From: Spisula solida
Lineage: Eukaryota > Mollusca > Bivalvia > Venerida > Mactridae
Direction of reading: 5' to 3'
Assembly (NCBI GenBank): GCA_947247005.1
Contig: OX365948.1
Span: 36,832,601 to 36,896,600 of the forward strand
DNA length: 64,000 nt
Positions 57,101-64,000 of the stretch are shown here, piece by piece; position 1 is the stretch's first letter; every line of letters starts with the position of its first letter. The position numbers were made by a program, and so were the translations under genes. Below the pieces are notes generated by a model, which was given only the letters and a program-made list of their open reading frames with translations, was not told where the DNA came from and ran no database searches.

Positions 57101-58360
57101 CTAGAGGTCACAATTTTTACCTTATCTTTATGATACTTGGTCACAATGTATGTCTCTATAAAATATAGGTCAAATTCGTAACTGGGTTATCTGGGGTAAA
57201 AAACTAGGTCAAATCAAAGAAAAACATTGTTAACATTCTAGAGGTCACATTTTCGATATGATCTTAATGAAACTTTGCCACAATGTGTATCTCTATGAAA
57301 TCTAGGTCAAGTTCGCAACTTGGTCATCTGGGGTCAAAAACTATGTCACCAGGTCACATTGAAGAAATCCCTTGTTAACACTCTAGAGGTCACATTGTTT
57401 ATATGATCTTAATGAAACCTGGCCAAAATGTGTATCTCTATGAATTATAGGTCCCATTTGTAATTGGGTCATCTGGGTTCAATAACTAGGTTACCAGATC
57501 ACATAAAAGAAAAACCTTGTTATAGGTCATATTATAACAAATACTGATTCTGCCTAAACTGCTAGTCATCAGGTGAGCGCTTCCGGGCCAATGGCCCTCT
57601 TATTCCATATATATCTGTAGTATAATCTATTAAAATCTTCTCTAAAAGTACTGGTTGGATTTCATGTTAAATGTGTAACAATGGTCCTTGGGTTATCCTT
57701 TCTAAAAATACCTAAACGAATTATAATCCATGCAGAACTCTGGTTGCCATGACAACTGATTGGAAAAACTTTTTTTTTAAAAACACAAAAAATATGGTTC
57801 TGCTTGATCAATGTGCACAGGTGAGCGACCTAGGTCCCTGTGGGCCCTCTTGTTGAAATACTGGGGTGAGAAATGAACATATTGCAAAAAACGAAGTCCA
57901 CTTTTGAACCATATTTAAACTAAAGTAGTTTAATGGTGTTTTTAATTGCCTGTGACTGAATTTAGTTTGACCTTTCATACCAAAGTTAAACATTAAAATC
58001 TGATTTAAATATGGAATATTGATAAAAAAGAAAATAACCAATCCAAGCTGGATATTGTATTAAAATTATGTTACCACTGTTCTTACCATATCAATCTGGC
58101 TTAGGTTACCAGATTAAACAGTTTGACCAGATTGGCTACTGTCATATCCTGCACATGTAAGACAGTTGTACTGGTTGCTAATGAATGCCAGAAAATCTGG
58201 TCAGCTGTCAGCTTTGTATGACTAAACAAACTTAGTAAACAATCAGCTTGTCATTATTCTTAATCCTTTTCAAATGGTCCTTGATTGTTCATTTCAGGAG
58301 AAGAAAATTGAAGAAGTCAGAAAAAATAAATCTGCCCTGATGACAGAGGACTCCGACTAA
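39133..58360 (+). CDS. STMN: Stathmin with four tubulin-binding repeats (six coding exons)
   Basis: Complete 237-residue stathmin, a cytosolic phosphoprotein family that binds tubulin dimers and promotes microtubule disassembly. Coding exons are 39133-39142, 49512-49672, 50662-50853, 52812-52952, 53749-53895 and 58298-58360, all with GT-AG introns; the first intron is phase 1 and the others phase 0. The N-terminus has the stathmin cap (AYEVILKPAS, then a Ser-Pro at residue 31 in RPASPPKPK). It is followed by a charged helix with four repeats anchored at Lys-Leu/Ile/Val pairs at residues 48, 95, 142 and 191. Vertebrate stathmin (149 aa) has two repeats, so repeats 3 and 4 are extra. The helix ends EKKIEEVRKNK, as in the family. 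The start is fixed by an in-frame TAA at 39124-39126. The short N-terminus lacks the palmitoylated membrane-targeting extension of SCG10-type paralogues. The gene is divergent from RTEL1. Confidence 0.93.
39143..42000 (+). other. Stathmin intron 1, left part
   Basis: AT-rich intron. A diverged ~125-bp tandem pair lies at about 39765-40010 (AAAGTGACTAGCTTTCACAT twice, each ending GT.ACAACATAAA). 40190-40430 has GACCC..TTGATTTTGAGGTCAA blocks of the bivalve repeat type. No alternative stathmin exon seen. Confidence 0.55.
42001..42632. mobile_element. Hairpin-type repeat with ACGGGCGTAT ends
   Basis: Starts with the hairpin TATTATACGCCCGTTTGAAA / AACGGGACGTATTATA and ends GACGGGCGTATTTTGTGACA. 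Two internal units (CAGTTTGTCTGTACTCTAAC at 42068 and 42413) are ~345 bp apart. Non-coding; same plan as the GGTGAGCT elements with different ends. Confidence 0.65.
43428..43558. repeat. 68-bp tandem duplication
   Basis: TTCATGAACCTGGCTTAGTT begins at 43428 and 43496, and the copies are identical through GAATTCTTA. Confidence 0.9.
43769..44085. mobile_element. 317-bp MITE with CAGTGATTTTTT ends
   Basis: Terminal inverted repeats CAGTGATTTTTT / AAAAAATCACTG. The interior repeats TTCCCAAT motifs. The flanks CTGTA and CAGTA are similar but not a clean target duplication, so it is perhaps hAT-type. Confidence 0.6.
44662..44795. repeat. 27-bp minisatellite, five copies
   Basis: ACATCTGGTAAAAGGGTACT plus TGTTATT, starting at 44662, 44689, 44716, 44743 and 44770 (the last partial). 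As 27 is divisible by three, both strands stay open (KRVLVITSG and LLPDVITST), but it lies in an intron and is not coding. Confidence 0.92.
44901..45158. mobile_element. Foldback MITE with 38-bp hairpin arms
   Basis: The arms 45058-45095 and 45121-45158 (GTTAGAACATATTAAGTAAA onward) match in 37 of 38 positions around a CG-rich loop of CTTCG/CTCGC repeats. Just outside, TAGAATATAAC (44901) and GTTATATTCTA (45042) form another inverted pair, so two foldbacks may abut. Confidence 0.8.
45159..47972 (+). other. Stathmin intron 1, AT-rich part
   Basis: No exon or clear repeat recognised. GTTACGTCAAATAACGTTTG and GACGTCAC (47593-47624) form a CRE-like cluster. Confidence 0.4.
47973..48415 (+). mobile_element. 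Hairpin-type bivalve element, short copy
   Basis: Begins TTAGCTCACCTTTCACATAG with the inverted GGGTGAGCT, then CCGTCCGTCC, and ends TTTTAGGCCCTCTTGTT. About 440 bp; most internal units are lost. Confidence 0.75.
48695..49344. mobile_element. 650-bp pogo-like MITE
   Basis: Imperfect terminal inverted repeats (CAGTCAACTCTCGTTATCTT against CAGTCAAATCTCGTTATCTC) flanked by TA (48693-48694, 49345-49346). Internal copies of TTCGTTATGTCGAA near both ends could be transposase-binding sites. Open frames inside do not look like transposase. It ends 167 bp before the stathmin cap exon. Confidence 0.85.
49512..49672 (+). CDS. STMN: Stathmin exon 3: N-terminal cap and start of repeat 1
   Basis: Encodes residues 4-57. 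It holds the cap hairpin AYEVILKP, a proline-rich linker with RPASPPKPK (matching the Ser38 Ser-Pro region of human stathmin) and the start of the helix, DDIVRKLQEAEERRL. The acceptor is TATTTCAG and the donor GTATGT. The human Ser16 and Ser25 contexts are not conserved (TNAGS and ILKPAS here). Confidence 0.92.
49797..50096. mobile_element. Hairpin-type repeat with TATGCCCCCG end
   Basis: TATGCCCCCGTATCGATAGA / TCGGGAGGCATA forms a terminal hairpin, followed by a CCGTCCGTCCGTTCGTCC tract; it ends GGGGGCATAAGCG. In stathmin intron 2. Confidence 0.65.
50662..50853 (+). CDS. STMN: Stathmin exon 4: repeat 1 body and most of repeat 2
   Basis: Encodes residues 58-121, from SMEAEK to TRLRDH, phase 0 at both ends. 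Ser58 follows RRL of the previous exon and corresponds to human Ser63 (RRKS). MEVNKENRDAQ is the hallmark of the second vertebrate repeat. The acceptor is TATTACAG and the donor GTAAGT. Confidence 0.92.
51071..51212. mobile_element. 142-bp foldback MITE, inverted copy
   Basis: CAGGCCTCAACAAATATTTT ... TTTATTAAGGCCTG is the reverse-oriented relative of 11676-11819, sharing AGCACTCGTCCTGCAATA and the GAAGAAAACCCCAAAA core. In stathmin intron 3. Confidence 0.75.
51213..52811 (+). other. Stathmin intron 3, right part
   Basis: AT-rich intron without recognised features beyond short homopolymers (a C9 run near 51808). Confidence 0.5.
52812..52952 (+). CDS. STMN: Stathmin exon 5: extra repeat module (repeat 3)
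   Basis: Encodes 47 residues (122-168), LLKVEETC to VKRLKEH, phase 0 at both ends. SENRNAQIEAMVKRLKEH parallels KENRDAQ...RLRDH of exon 4. This exon has no counterpart in the two-repeat vertebrate protein and looks like a duplicated repeat exon. The acceptor is TTGTCCAG and the donor GTAGGT. Confidence 0.9.
52953..53748 (+). other. Stathmin intron 4
   Basis: Short AT-rich intron between the two extra repeat exons; no repeats seen. Confidence 0.6.
53749..53895 (+). CDS. STMN: Stathmin exon 6: extra repeat module (repeat 4)
   Basis: Encodes 49 residues (169-217), DKQIEEV to KNRLKEH, phase 0 at both ends. It starts like the vertebrate last exon (DKHIEEV) and ends like the two exons before it. 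Its repeat is more diverged (QNREKYLNEQ in place of KENRDAQIQA). The acceptor is AACTTCAG and the donor GTAAGA. Confidence 0.9.
53896..54851 (+). other. Stathmin intron 5, left part
   Basis: AT-rich. Searched for another RLKEH-type exon; none found. Confidence 0.5.
55245..56285. mobile_element. 1,041-bp pogo-like element
   Basis: Ends CAGTAAAGTTCCACCTAACG and CTTAATAGCGGAACTTTACTG share a 12-bp inverted CAGTAAAGTTCC, flanked by TA (55243-55244, 56286-56287). Subterminal repeats CGACCGGTCCG and CGCTATTAAGACCG resemble binding sites. The 143-codon open frame at its left does not read as transposase. Confidence 0.85.
56581..57602 (+). mobile_element. Hairpin-type bivalve element, inner copy
   Basis: Begins TTAGCTCACCTGAGCACGAA / GTGCTCAAGGTGAGCT hairpin, then GTCCGTCGTC, about six ~130-bp units (AACTTGGTCACAATGTATGT) and ends GGCCAATGGCCCTCTTATT. 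Confidence 0.8.
57854..58297 (+). other. Stathmin intron 5, right part
   Basis: AT-rich up to the last exon; nothing recognised. Confidence 0.5.
58298..58360 (+). CDS. STMN: Stathmin exon 7: C-terminus and stop
   Basis: Encodes the last 20 residues, EKKIEEVRKNKSALMTEDSD, then TAA. EEVRKNK is nearly invariant in the family and is followed by a short acidic tail. The acceptor is CATTTCAG. It can join in frame to exon 4, 5 or 6, all of which end in RLRDH or RLKEH. Confidence 0.93.
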   Translation, partial: EKKIEEVRKNKSALMTEDSD

Positions 58361-60850
58361 GAACAAGACATGAGAGTGAGAGAACATTGTATATAGAAAC
58401 ATGCGAGGACCAATATGTCACCCAGACTATTTCACATGCTCTTCGTCTTGCGTGCTATTGCAAGCGCATTTATACATCATGATTTGTTATTTAGTTACTG
58501 TTTCAAGTTTAGATTTATGTTTGAATCTAATTTAATGATCTAGAATTTTTAAAGGTAGATGATATATACTGGTGATCCAAGAACTCATATTTTTGAATTC
58601 AGAATGACGAAACGTTGATTTCCATGATGAGGACATTAATTGTAACCTACACGCTTCAGTATTGTGCAGGGTGTGTGTGCATGCGCGAGTGTATAGTACT
58701 GTGTTTGCCTTATATCTGTACATATACTGTTGTGTTATCTAAACTATAACCAAATACACCATTTTATTTGACTTAAGAGTGTCACATCAAGTGGTATATG
58801 TTATGTAAATGATGTCATGATGATAGGAAATTTGTCAAAAACATGGATTTTTAATTCAAATCAGTACACTATATTCTGACTTTGGCATGCTGTGAAGGGA
58901 TTAGTGTTTTCTCGGATAGTATTTTGTAAACAGGTGGTGTTATTGAGTGTTTTGGTAGCTTTTATGTGTTATTTCACAACTTTTCTGTGCACATACATAT
59001 AGTGGGCAGTGGAATATGCATTTCCATGTTAGAACTGCAAGGATTTTGTGTTATTATTTTTTATTAAGGATTGTAAAACATAACGCTATGTTGTAAAGAA
59101 TCTCAATTCTAAGTGTAGCTTTTATATTAACTGTCTGTTTTCCTATGTATATATGTGTAGATTAATTCCCACCCTGGTCACATTTTTTTATGATAAGAAT
59201 TTTCGTTTTATGATAAATATACATTTGTACTGTTTAATCTATTTCAATTATAGGTAGACTACAATACATGCACATGCTTGTGATGTAAGCTTCTGATATA
59301 ATTTGTGAAGAATATCGAAGTTCTTTTAATACATTACCCTTTAATCACTGACAATCATACTCAAAAAGTTGAAAAATGTCTTTTAACATTTAAGTTTATT
59401 TATAGCTTTCAGCGACATTGATGTGTAACTTGATATCTACACTATGTGCTGGTTCTTATTTCTAGTGCTACTGTCTTTACGATGCGTTGTTTGTCATTGA
59501 TGTGCTGTTCTAGATTAGTCATGTAATTCTTTATATACAATCCCCGTGCTGTAAAATGCCTTATTATTGTTATAGTTCTATAATTACCTGTATTGTACAT
59601 TTATAGTATTTGATGTCAATACATAGTCGACAGTTTTCTTTGTCTGTAGAATTTAACCTTGTGGTTTATCATGTCTTGATAAGATCAAATGTTAACATGC
59701 AATGTTTTCAATGCAACCCTTGCTGTACATAGAACTCTTGTGTTCGTTCACACTGTCTCAGATTGGCAGTATTCAGTATTTCTTTGCAACATGCTATTCA
59801 ACTTGTTCCGTAAATATATCCATTTAAATTGTATTTTACAGAAAACCTAACAGTATTCAAGTTTGTACTAGTGCTAAATTTGTTGTAATTTGAACACAAA
59901 TTTCGATGCAAATCAATTTTTCACACAATATGTGAATATAGTTGTACTTAACTTAAAGTGAATATTGTACTTAACTTAATATAAAGCCAATTATAGTTAA
60001 GAAAATGCTACTTAATCTTATTAACTTGTTCGAATGGAGAGACTTAATGTGTTCAATATTTAATTATCAGTAAAACAATGATTAACTAAATCACAAACCC
60101 CATGGCACTGTTAGCAATTTCCAGGTTCAACTTGAATCAGTTGCCATCTAACAAATAATGTGGGTCTATTTATGGTACAAGCTACATCTAAGTACATGTA
60201 CTTGTTTCACGCTTTCAGCAGCTATTTACTGGCTGTGACATAACCTTCATTTTACGTTCAGTTCAGTCATTATTTATACTTGTAGCTTTGTTAGTTTTTT
60301 TTCCATAAAATTTATCATCCATTTGTCATTCATCAAGTGTTCCATATTTTCAATGGTTTTGTAAACAAGTTTAAAATCTTAAAAGACACTTCTTGCTATA
60401 TATACATCTTGTTGTTCATTACAAGTGTTCATTCTTTTCTTACTTTCTGTGAGGAAGATGACATTACTTGCAAGACAAACAGCAAGAGTATTTTTCGACT
60501 GCGAGATTTGCTCTTTACTGTTACTGTAGTAGCATTCCTCCAGGATAAGTTTTTGTAATTTCTAGGACAGTTTGTAATTTTCTAAGGAGTTACTCAATCA
60601 TCCTAAGTATCCTAGTCCTCTATCAAATATTGTTGATGAAGCAATAATTGGCATAACTATTATACATGGCCTACATTGATATACAACTGTGTATGGTTTG
60701 TATTTAACTGTATTTAAGCTGAATTGTATGCTGGTTAAATTTTTAGCTGCTTGTGAATGTTTCAATCTCGCTGATGGTGTTTCAATATTTATTCTCTATA
60801 GGTTATCTTCAACTGCTAACAATAAACCATGTTCATTAAATATTAGTGTT
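58361..60850 (+). other. STMN: Probable stathmin 3'UTR
   Basis: About 2.5 kb of T-rich sequence without the interspersed repeats that crowd both sides. The first canonical AATAAA I find after the stop is at 60821, followed by ATTAAA at 60835 and a GT/T-rich stretch. Repeats resume at about 60880. Long 3'UTRs are usual for stathmin-family mRNAs. Confidence 0.55.
60821..60840 (+). terminator. Candidate stathmin polyadenylation signals
   Basis: AATAAA at 60821-60826 and ATTAAA at 60835-60840, followed by TTAGTGTTTGG and a TTTTTTT tract, which is the usual arrangement of signal and downstream element. Confidence 0.5.
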
Positions 60851-60899
60851 TGGTTCATTTTTTTCGAAGAACAAGGGTAAATCTATATACCCCCGCCCT

Positions 60900-61160
60900 C
60901 CCACTTTTGTTTTGTGGTGACTTGAACGAAAGTACCCAAAGGGCCCTAGGCTACTCACCTGTTGTAGCAGTGCATACAAGAGGGCTCTGATGTTACCAGA
61001 GTAATCAATCTAAGATGTAAGATTCAACAAAACTGGACAGGAATAAACTTCCAACAATAGTGTCAACATTCCAGTCCACTGCATATGGAGTTAATGGAGT
61101 CAAAATATACATGTACCTAAACCATTGAAGACATGTTGACCAAACACTACTGGAATGATA
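60900..61160. repeat. Truncated bivalve repeat scraps after the 3'UTR
   Basis: CCCAAAGGGCCCTAGGCTAC / TCACCTG and ACAAGAGGGCTCTG are end fragments of the GGTGAGCT-type elements. Nothing else seen. Confidence 0.45.
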
Positions 61161-61429
61161 CCTGGCCCCGATCTCCCGAAGCATCTCAATCTGAGCCGAG
61201 ATAAATCTCAAATACTGTCATATGTCTTTGAGATAATTTCCATGGGATACAAAACATTGAAAGTTAGCACCACAAAACAGATACATTGTTCTGAGTTTAT
61301 TACAGTAAATATTTTGAGCATAAAACTTAAGAATGATCTCATATTTATACTCTTGGCATGAGCAAAATCTCAATCTGAGTTGAGATGCTCTCAATCTGAG
61401 TTGAGATGCTTCGGGAGATTGGGGCCTGG
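61161..61429. mobile_element. 269-bp MITE with 6-bp target duplication
   Basis: Ends CCTGGCCCCGATCTCCCGAA and TTCGGGAGATTGGGGCCTGG are inverted repeats extending into GCATCTCAATCTGAG. Flanked by ATGATA (61155-61160 and 61430-61435). CTCAATCTGAGTTGAGATGC is repeated at the right end. Non-coding. Confidence 0.85.
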
Positions 61430-61435
61430 ATGATA

Positions 61436-62044
61436 CTCTTACAATGTTGTATGAACAGTTCAGGCCTTTGTTATGAAGCTCATCTGAATCTTGATGAGCT
61501 CCTTTGCAGTGCAACACTTAAATCATTAATAATTTTTCCAGGAAATATTGATCTCGACTTCTATTCATTTACTATACACTTGAGGACTTTAAAACACCTC
61601 AACTGAGTCGCCTAATTCAAAGTGCGCAGGATTCCGAGAACATAATGAGACAAACATTTTATTGCAAACTAAACTGATTTACACATAGGAATTATCAATT
61701 AATACACATGTAAAATTATATTGCAATAACAAATAATTTTAGCGATATTGGGCTTTGAATTTATAAGTCCTTGAGTGTAGAAGTTTAAGATTTTTAACAG
61801 TTGAAAACAGAAGTTTGAGCATGGAATTGAGCATGAAATAATGTGTTCAGGTCGGCTGCACATGAAGGATCATAAAATATTAGGGTGTAACAATTTATAC
61901 AAAATGTCTATGGTTTCAGGTAAGTGATAAGGGCCATCAAGAAACAAAAATGCACGAGGCAAATAGTTTTTAGGGTAGATTGAGAATTTTTTTATTCAAT
62001 AATTTCAAATTTATGTTGCAAAATCAGACATTGATCTTACCACA
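61436..62044. other. AT-rich sequence, no gene
   Basis: No exon, RNA gene or repeat recognised. Confidence 0.4.
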
Positions 62045-62103
62045 AGTTAGAACAAGAGATGTTTGTAAAACATGTATGCCCCATTGCAGCCAACTAGAAC
62101 GTA

Positions 62104-62188
62104 GGTTCGAGTTTATTAAATGTTTTCTTCGAAGATTTAAAGCAAAGTGTGGTTTATAATCTTGAAGAAAACATTTTAAACTCAAACC
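62104..62188. repeat. Foldback inside a bivalve repeat
   Basis: The left arm 62104-62137 and right arm 62159-62188 are inverted copies (GAGTTTATTAAATGTTTTCT against GAAAACATTTTAAACTC). It follows ACAAGAGATGTTTGTAAAAC, a common start of these elements. Confidence 0.7.
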
Positions 62189-62408
62189 GACTTAGTGCTT
62201 GTCCCACCCATAATTGTTAAAACCACAAGAAACAAGTTTTGCGTGCATCTACATTGGTCAGCGCATTGAAAATGGGCGCGAAATAATTATTGCCAAAGTC
62301 TAGGCCCAATAATGGTCAAAAAGTTAATATCAGATTTCAATAATACAGTTATGCATACTTTCCGGAATGTCTTACATGAGTTGCATAATGGCGCTTTGTG
62401 GAAGACGT

Positions 62409-62890
62409 AAGTTTTTATGCTCTCCAAAAAATTCGGGGAGCATAATATTGTTGCTGCTTTGTCTGTTTGTCCGTCTGATATTTTTGTCCAGGCCATAACT
62501 AGATAAGTATTAGAGATATCAATTTGAAACTTCATAGGTAAATAGATCTCATTGAGAAGTGCAGTGCACAGGAACCATAACTCTTCATTGCATATTTTTG
62601 AATTATTCCCTTTGTAAATTTTCATACGTAATTCTTGTCCGAGCCATAACTCATACAGTATAAGAGATATAAATTTGAAACATAGGTGAATAGATTTCAT
62701 TGAGAAGTGCAGTGCCAATAACCATAAATCTACCTTACTTAGTTTTTGAGTTATCTCCCTTTTTCATACTAATTTATGCTTGTCCAGCCACTAACTTGAA
62801 CAGTATTGATGGCTTTCAATTGAAACTGCACTTAATGATAGAGACCTTCAAGGTGAAGTGCAGTGTCAAAGAACCAAAGCTCTACATCAT
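62409..62890. repeat. Hairpin-headed satellite-like repeat, ~140-bp units
   Basis: ATGCTCTCC / GGGGAGCAT hairpin, TGTCTGTTTGTCCGTC tract, then three units with GAGAAGTGCAGTGCA-type and TTTGAATTATTCCCTTT blocks. Related to 36380-37500. The apparent 143-codon minus-strand ORF is repeat sequence. Confidence 0.65.
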
Positions 62891-62898
62891 TTTCTTTT

Positions 62899-63722
62899 TT
62901 AGCTCACCTGTCACAAAGTGACAGAGTGAGCTTTTGTGATCACTCTTCGTCCGTCCGTCAACAATTGGCTTGTGTAGACACTAGAGGTCACAATTTTAGC
63001 CTAATCCTTATGAAACTTGGTCACAATGATCATCTCAACAAAATCTAGGTCAAGTTCGATATTGGGTCATCCCGGGTCAAAAACTAGGTCACAAGGTCAA
63101 ATCATAGAAAAACCTTGTGTAGTCACTAGAGGTCACAATTTTGGCCTAATCTTTATGAAACTTGGTCACAATGATCAACACAACAAAATGTAGGTCAAGT
63201 TCGATATTGGGTCATCTGGGGTCAAAAACTAGGTCACAAGGTCAAATCATAGAAAAACCTTGCGTAGTCACTAGAGGTCACAGTTTTGACCTGATCGTTA
63301 CGAAACTTGTTTACAATGATCATAACAACAAAATCTAGGTCAAGTTCGATATTGAGTCATCTTGGGTCAAAAACTAGGTCACATAGCAAATCATAGAAAA
63401 ACCTTGCATAGTCACTAGAGGTCACAATTTTGGTCTAATCTTTATGAAACTCGGTGTAGTCACTAGAGGTCACAGTTTTGGCTTGATCTTTAAGAAACTT
63501 GGTCACAATGATCATCTCAACAAAATCTAGGTCAAGTTCGATATTAGGTCATCTGGGGTAAAAAAGTAGGTCATTAGGTCAATCATATAAAAACCTTGTG
63601 TAGTCACTAGAGGTCACAATATTGGCCTAATCTGTATAAAACTTGGTCACAATGACCATCTCAACAAGATCTAGGTCAAGTTCGACAGGTGAGCGACCTA
63701 GGGCCCTTTGGGCCCTCTTGTT
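62899..63722 (+). mobile_element. Hairpin-type bivalve element, full copy
   Basis: TTAGCTCACCTGTCACAAAG / TGACAGAGTGAGC hairpin, CGTCCGTCCGTC, about five ~150-bp units (GGTCACAAGGTCAAATCATA) and the end hairpin AGGGCCCTTTGGGCCCT then CTTGTT. The cleanest copy in the window; reverse orientation of 28520-29330. Confidence 0.8.
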
Positions 63723-64000
63723 TACCTGTTTCTGTGTATTTGTAATATGTTATTTTCCATATTGGGAAAAGCACTTCGTCGCTGTTCTTCGAAAACCTCG
63801 TATACATGTTTTGGCTCAAAAACGATTATACGCACATCGTAAAGCCCATTCAGTAACAGGTCTTCTGCGAAAATGCCGGATAAGATAGTCTAAAAATAGC
63901 CTCTCAAACGAGAAAGTTAGTACTTGTGCGAACATTCTTGATTTTTTTCATGGGGCCACATTTTTGTCTGCGAAAATCTCGAATAAATTGTTTTGTTGTT
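63723..64000. other. Right end, unassigned
   Basis: A short open frame crosses here but matches nothing I know. GCGAAAA(T/A)GCC and TCTGCGAAAATCTCG recur, hinting at a decayed repeat. Confidence 0.3.

Larger units (their letters stand above)
54852..57853 (+). mobile_element. Hairpin-type bivalve element hosting two later insertions
   Basis: Starts TTAGCTCACCTGTCACATAG with the inverted AAGGTGAGCT and a CGTCCGTC tract, and ends GTGGGCCCTCTTGTTG. Blocks with CTCTGGTTGCCAT and TTGGGTGGTCCT resume after each insertion. Removing 55245-56285 and 56581-57602 leaves about 940 bp, close to other full copies. Confidence 0.8.

Noticed and set aside
62287..62718. 143-codon minus-strand ORF
   Set aside because: It runs through the ~140-bp units of a satellite-like repeat; duplicated phrases in the translation mirror the DNA repeat.
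63643..63888. 81-codon ORF at the right end
   Set aside because: It starts inside the tandem units of a repeat element, and its downstream half shows no domain; the window ends before it could be tested as an exon.

Overview
This is nuclear DNA of an animal, most likely a bivalve mollusc. It is AT-rich. Its two genes are split by long introns with standard GT-AG sites, and most of the sequence is introns, intergenic DNA and interspersed repeats. The repeat style points to bivalves: many copies of elements with a terminal hairpin (AGCTCACC...GGTGAGCT), a CCGTCCGTC tract, ~150-bp internal tandem units and a GGCCCTCTTGTT-like end. There are no bacterial features.

Two protein genes are supported, and they point away from each other. 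On the minus strand, four coding exons between 28144 and 23785 encode the N-terminus of the DNA helicase RTEL1 (Q-motif, Walker A, motif Ia). The rest of RTEL1 is not visible, so its fourth intron either runs past the left end of the window (at least 23.7 kb) or the gene is truncated. On the plus strand, six coding exons between 39133 and 58360 encode a complete 237-residue stathmin with four tubulin-binding-type repeats instead of the two in vertebrate stathmin. It has a non-coding first exon near 38.6-38.87 kb and a probable 2.5-kb 3'UTR ending near 60.84 kb. Vertebrate STMN3 and RTEL1 are also head-to-head neighbours, so this looks like an ancient gene pair. The genes are not known to share a pathway (microtubule dynamics versus telomere and replication maintenance); any link would be through the ~10-kb region between them.

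Layout. 463-12952: three head-to-tail copies of a 3,478-bp unit, the third interrupted by 2,060 bp. 15351-16906: a 37-bp minisatellite of about 42 copies with a five-monomer higher-order repeat. 20.5-27.5 kb: short DNA transposons around and between the RTEL1 exons. 27.5-30 kb: nested hairpin-headed elements over the first RTEL1 coding exon. 30-38.5 kb: AT-rich intergenic DNA with a possible LINE tail, a CRE-like site, an unexplained coding-like ORF with an inverted partial copy, a satellite-like repeat and two tandem tRNA-like SINE units. 39-58 kb: stathmin introns with a 27-bp minisatellite, foldback elements, a 650-bp pogo-like MITE and a three-element nest. 61-64 kb: a MITE with a clear target duplication and further bivalve repeats.

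Homology calls come from reading translations and remembered family motifs; nothing was searched or aligned by software.
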